Positions 15,404 to 18,281 of a DNA stretch of 18,281 nucleotides are shown here, piece by piece. Under the pieces are notes generated by a model that worked only from the letters and a program-made list of their open reading frames with translations, did not search any database and was not told the origin of the DNA. This stretch comes from Verrucomicrobiota bacterium (lineage in GTDB: Bacteria > Verrucomicrobiota > Verrucomicrobiae > Opitutales > CG1-02-43-26): assembly GCA_013289195.1 (NCBI GenBank), contig JABDAI010000023.1, positions 1-18,281 of the forward strand. The letters are read 5' to 3'. Made by a program: the position numbers and the translations under genes. Numbering within the stretch: position 1 is the stretch's first letter; each line of letters begins with the position of its first letter.

Positions 15404-16272
15404 GCTCGCCTTTTCCTCCTTATTAATAGCTCTTCCCTTAGTTTTGGCAAAATCATTGTGGCGCCAATCAGCACTGCAGTAATTAGTTTAAGATCCGATG
15501 CCTTTAATCCCAAAAACTCCGTATTTAAAGCCAAAGCTATTGCTATTCTATAGACTATTGATCCTGCGATGCAGCTAATTACTATCATGCTTAATCTGCG
15601 CGTTCGAAAGATAACCTCACCAATAATTACAGAAGCCAGCCCCACTACTAGAGTTCCCGTTCCTAATGAAATGTCAGCAAATCCCTGAGCCTGAGCGAAT
15701 AAAGCGCCACTGAAGGCAACGATCCCGTTGCTTAGTGCAACCCCAAGTACAATCATCCAACCCACACGGACCCCTTGCGCATTTGCGCATCGTGGATTTG
15801 TGCCCGCAGCTCTCATCGCCAAACCGATCTGACTGTTTAAAAAATAAATCACACCGCCTACAATAATAAAACATACGACGCCTAACACCCAATACATTCC
15901 ATATATTTCAGTAAAAATTGTTGTTTCGCTAAGGAGTGCGATATTAGGTCGCCCCATAATTCTTAAATTGATCGAATAAAGCGCCGTCATCGTTAAAATG
16001 CCAGCTAATAAGCCTGTTATTTTCCACCGGACATTTAAATATCCAGTCACACTTCCCGATAAAGCACCTCCCAAAAAAGCTAATAGACTCGCCAACCAGG
16101 GATTCATTCCATTGACAATCGATGCAGCAACAATTGCAGCTCCTAGCGGAAAACTTCCATCAACAGTTAAATCCGCAAAATTAATCACCCTCGAAGTCAA
16201 ATAAACCCCAATTGTAACCAATCCATAAATGAGCCCCAATTCCAAAGTTCCAAATAATTGAGTAATGTGCAT
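15400..16272 (-). CDS. ABC transporter permease, branched-chain/TrpXYZ type, probable tryptophan uptake
   Basis: This 290-residue membrane protein with about eight to nine hydrophobic segments belongs to the BPD_transp_2 (LivH-like) permeases. It starts GLIYGLVTIGVYLTSRVINF, with the family's INFADLTVDGSF close behind; AMRAAGTNPRCANAQGV is the cytoplasmic coupling region, and GLASVIIGEVIF follows in the next hydrophobic part. Its start overlaps the binding-protein stop by one base (TAATG), and its own stop overlaps the ATPase start (ATGA). One permease probably forms a homodimer. The positively charged tail RRKRRA is cytoplasmic by the positive-inside rule. Confidence 0.92.
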   Translation of the reverse strand: MHITQLFGTLELGLIYGLVTIGVYLTSRVINFADLTVDGSFPLGAAIVAASIVNGMNPWLASLLAFLGGALSGSVTGYLNVRWKITGLLAGILTMTALYSINLRIMGRPNIALLSETTIFTEIYGMYWVLGVVCFIIVGGVIYFLNSQIGLAMRAAGTNPRCANAQGVRVGWMIVLGVALSNGIVAFSGALFAQAQGFADISLGTGTLVVGLASVIIGEVIFRTRRLSMIVISCIAGSIVYRIAIALALNTEFLGLKASDLKLITAVLIGATMILPKLREELLIRRKRRA

Positions 16273-17282
16273 TATCTTTTCCCACTCCCACTATTATTAA
16301 TAATTTTATCAGCTTCTTGAAGGAGTGTACTAGGAACTTGTATATGGAGGCGCTTCAAAGCATCCAAATTAAGATAGAATTCTGTTTTTTTTGGGAATTC
16401 AACCGGCATTTTTGCGGGAGACGTCCCTTTCAAAATTTCAACAATCATTTTTCCTGTCTGACGCCCTATCTCATATTGATCAGGACCCAAGGCCGCTACT
16501 GCTCCACTTTGAACCTTATTTATATCACTGACAAATACAGGAATACCTGCATCATTTGCAACGCCTACAACAGATTCAAATGCACTTAAGACCGTATTAT
16601 CATTACTAATAAAAAAGGCATCTACTTTATGAGCAATATGTTTTGCCGCCATCCCTACTTCCATAGTAGCAGTCGCAGGTGATTCGGTAATTTCAATTCC
16701 CATTTGCCGCGCAGTATCTTTCAAACGACTTACTAAAATGACAGAGTTCCCTTCACCGGGATTATACACGATTCCCAAACGCTTCAATTTTGGTAAAATT
16801 TGTTGAAATTTTTCAATCTGAGGCTCGAGTTTTATCCAATTTGTAACCCCTGTAACCCCTGCCCCGGGCTCAGACAAGCTGGCTACTAATTGCGCGCCCA
16901 CAGGATCTGTAACGGAACTAAAAACAATCGGCTTGCCGCTTCTTTTATTCGCACCCACAAGCGCCTGCGCAGCAATGGTACCAATTCCTACCATCACATC
17001 TGGTTGTATACTGACAAATTTTTGTGCAATCTGGGCAGCTATCAATGGACTTCCCTGAGCCGTTTCATAAACAATTTTAACTTTTTTATCTCCAACATAA
17101 CCTTCAGCTTCCAATTCCTCGATAATCCCTCGATAAGTTTCGTTAAGCGCCTCATGTTCAATAATCTGGCTAATCGCTATAGTTTTTACTTCCAAAAGCG
17201 TATTCCCAAACAAGCCTGAACTAATCAGCCCTATTCCTAACAGTAGCCCCAAATAGGGCTTTTTTAATAGCTTACGTTTCAT
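16272..17282 (-). CDS. trpX: ABC transporter substrate-binding protein, TrpX family
   Basis: This secreted or membrane-tethered binding protein has 336 residues and belongs to the ABC_sub_bind family typified by TrpX. The N-terminus is a signal peptide (MKRKLLKK, then a hydrophobic run to SGLFG). The cleavage region has no lipobox cysteine, so a periplasmic protein fits better than a lipoprotein. Core blocks seen: SQIIEHEALNETYRGI, IAQKFVSIQPDVMVGIGT, PIVFSSVTDPVGAQLV, GVTGVTNW, and LGIVYNPGEGNS. A clear AAGGAG (17300-17295) lies 12 nt before the ATG. It follows the TrpR-like gene by 21 nt, which is the main reason for proposing tryptophan as ligand. Confidence 0.9.
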   Translation of the reverse strand: MKRKLLKKPYLGLLLGIGLISSGLFGNTLLEVKTIAISQIIEHEALNETYRGIIEELEAEGYVGDKKVKIVYETAQGSPLIAAQIAQKFVSIQPDVMVGIGTIAAQALVGANKRSGKPIVFSSVTDPVGAQLVASLSEPGAGVTGVTNWIKLEPQIEKFQQILPKLKRLGIVYNPGEGNSVILVSRLKDTARQMGIEITESPATATMEVGMAAKHIAHKVDAFFISNDNTVLSAFESVVGVANDAGIPVFVSDINKVQSGAVAALGPDQYEIGRQTGKMIVEILKGTSPAKMPVEFPKKTEFYLNLDALKRLHIQVPSTLLQEADKIINNSGSGKR

Positions 17283-17303
17283 TTTTTTTATTTACTCCTT
17301 ATT

Positions 17304-17618
17304 TTATTTTTTATTTCTTTTAATTCTATCTAAGATCAATCGGTATCCACAATTATTTTCAATTTTTAAAAAGCGAGCTACACGTCCAATAGTTGCAATA
17401 CTTGCTTTCGTTCTATCCGCTATCTCTCGATAAGAAAGTTTTTCTTTTTCATTATCTAGCAACTTTGCTAGGTTCCACCGTTCGCTCATTGCCATGATTT
17501 CCCCAGGTGTACACAAATCTTTAAAAAAAATGAGGCACTCCTCCACTGTTTTTAGTTGAAGTATTGCCTCATATAAGGCTTTTTCACCGTCCATTGCTTT
17601 ATTCTCAAAATGCTTCAT
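17304..17618 (-). CDS. TrpR/YerC-like transcriptional repressor
   Basis: From the ATG at 17618 the product has 104 residues, the length of YerC/YecD-type TrpR relatives. The fold is all-helical; CTPGEIMAMSERWNLAKLL matches the TrpR dimer core, and the helix-turn-helix is LSYREIADRTKASIATIGR (61-79), followed by VARFLK. An upstream in-frame TTG at 17690 would start before the promoter, whose -10 box is at 17648-17643, so it can be discarded. The gene is first in the operon with TrpX-type transporter genes and is preceded by palindromic half-sites overlapping the promoter, which points to autoregulation, probably with tryptophan as co-repressor (inferred). The Shine-Dalgarno sequence is weak (AAAGAGA). 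Confidence 0.9.
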   Translation of the reverse strand: MKHFENKAMDGEKALYEAILQLKTVEECLIFFKDLCTPGEIMAMSERWNLAKLLDNEKEKLSYREIADRTKASIATIGRVARFLKIENNCGYRLILDRIKRNKK

Positions 17619-17627
17619 GTATCTCTT

Positions 17628-17660
17628 TACTATTGTAATAGCATAGTAGCACAATACTAT
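17628..17660. promoter_or_regulatory. Candidate operator with three alternating half-sites
   Basis: On the plus strand TACTAT (17628-17633), nine bases, ATAGTA (17643-17648), six bases, TACTAT (17655-17660). The right pair forms a perfect 18-bp palindromic site, ATAGTAGCACAATACTAT, covering the -10 box of the TrpR-like gene. The left pair covers the start of transcription. A repressor bound here would block RNA polymerase. Confidence 0.55.
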
Positions 17661-17671
17661 AGATTTGTCAA
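17643..17671 (-). promoter_or_regulatory. Sigma-70 promoter of the TrpR-like/ABC operon
   Basis: On the minus strand a perfect TTGACA (17671-17666), a 17-nt spacer, then TACTAT (17648-17643). The predicted start is near 17636, giving a leader of about 18 nt before the ATG at 17618. Confidence 0.8.
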
Positions 17672-17704
17672 AATAAAAATTTAGCATCAAAAAAATTCTT
17701 TAAT

Positions 17705-17732
17705 TTGAATTAACCCTGGCATAAACTATAGC
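17705..17732 (+). promoter_or_regulatory. Possible promoter of the AlaX-like gene
   Basis: TTGAAT (17705-17710), 16-nt spacer, TATAGC (17727-17732). The -10 box ends five bases before the ATG, so the transcript would be nearly leaderless. The match is moderate. Confidence 0.4.
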
Positions 17733-17737
17733 TTAAT

Positions 17738-18281
17738 ATGCAAAAAGTTTTCTGGGATAATCCTTATCAAGATACATTGACCACAAAAGTCGTATCGGTT
17801 GATGGCACTCGAATTTTGTTAGAAAAAACGATCGCCTATTCTTTTGCTGGCGGACAAGAAAGCGATAAGGCGTTTATTAATAATATACCAGTTCTCGATT
17901 CACAAATTGACGGGTTATTTATTTACTACATTCTTCCAGAGCATCATGGACTTAAAAAAGGGGATATTGTTACTATGACTATCGACTGGCCTCGTAGATA
18001 CAAACTCATGCGGCTACATTTTGCTGCTGAGTTAGTTCTTGAACTTGTAACACAGAAATTTCATTTGGAAAAAATCGGGGCCCATATTTCAGAGACCAAA
18101 TCGCGCATCGATTTCATTTATTTCGAAAACATATCCTCTCTTTTTGAGTCCATTTTAGAAGAATACAATGCCATTATTAAAAAAGATCTACTCATACAAA
18201 CAGGTTTTTCTGATATCAAAAATCATAGACGCTTTTGGAAAATTGAGGGGTTTGCCCAAGTGCCCTGTGGCGGTACGCATG
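17738..18281 (+). CDS. Alanyl-tRNA editing protein, AlaX-like (3' end outside window)
   Basis: This is a stand-alone relative of the alanyl-tRNA synthetase editing domain, expected to remove wrongly attached amino acids from tRNA-Ala. About 181 codons are present. The N-terminus VFWDNPYQDTLTTKV leads into AYSFAGGQESD, the fold's typical GGQ...D region. The second metal motif, CGGTH in QVPCGGTH, is intact at the window edge. The first motif is RLHFAAELVLEL: where most family members have HxxxH this protein has HxxxE, so one usual metal ligand is changed. It may still bind metal through glutamate. The start at 17738 leaves a full N-terminus; no Shine-Dalgarno sequence is present. It is divergent from the TrpR-like operon with about 120 bp between starts. 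Confidence 0.85.
   Translation, partial: MQKVFWDNPYQDTLTTKVVSVDGTRILLEKTIAYSFAGGQESDKAFINNIPVLDSQIDGLFIYYILPEHHGLKKGDIVTMTIDWPRRYKLMRLHFAAELVLELVTQKFHLEKIGAHISETKSRIDFIYFENISSLFESILEEYNAIIKKDLLIQTGFSDIKNHRRFWKIEGFAQVPCGGTH

Noticed and set aside
17619..17690. N-terminal extension of the TrpR-like protein from TTG 17690
   Set aside because: It lies upstream of and across the -35/-10 promoter, so it cannot be in the mRNA; the 104-residue form matches the family length.

Overview
The window is AT-rich bacterial chromosome: 15 protein genes that I accept (one cut off by the right edge), one tRNA, one riboswitch, and no rRNA, CRISPR array, transposase or phage gene. The MnmG protein has traits I associate from memory with Verrucomicrobiota/Opitutia (the stretch around [14 protein letters not shown], and a DTRG...FHVEQ insertion). 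A bacterium of the PVC group is therefore my best guess, but it is untested. An F-box-like membrane protein, tandem secreted paralogs of unknown function, and salvage or uptake genes for tryptophan, thiamine precursors and proline fit a host-associated or amoeba-associated life. That is inference.

Layout. (1) 135-3379, plus strand: mnmE-mnmG, translationally coupled, whose products form the enzyme that modifies U34 of some tRNAs. (2) 3397-6389, minus strand: proline dehydrogenase followed 2 nt later by a glutamate-semialdehyde dehydrogenase, that is, the two halves of PutA as separate genes in different frames. (3) 6505-8063, minus strand: two tandem cassettes, each with promoter, secreted-protein gene and 3' hairpin, clearly a duplication. 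(4) 8216-9121, plus strand: a lone metal ABC permease. (5) 9181-11270: an unrecognised hydrophilic protein gene, a 416-nt very AT-rich spacer, and a gene for an F-box-like protein with three membrane segments. Regions 3 to 5 look accessory. (6) 11429-12974, plus strand: tRNA-Leu(CAA) and, 22 nt later, a GlcD-type FAD oxidase gene. (7) 12940-14558, minus strand: a TPP riboswitch followed by thiM-tenA (thiamine salvage). (8) 14648-17671, minus strand: a TrpR/YerC-like repressor gene with a strong promoter and overlapping palindromic operator, then a TrpX-type binding protein, permease and ATPase, most likely a self-regulated tryptophan uptake operon. (9) 17738 to the edge, plus strand: an AlaX-like alanyl-tRNA editing protein, incomplete.

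Together the recognisable genes serve tRNA quality (mnmE, mnmG, AlaX-like), amino-acid use (proline breakdown, probable tryptophan import) and cofactor salvage. The least described parts are the duplicated secreted-protein cassettes, the F-box-like protein and the operator with three half-sites in front of the TrpR-like gene. Real Shine-Dalgarno sequences are visible at only a few genes (thiM, trpX, the metal permease); most others start behind A-rich leaders.
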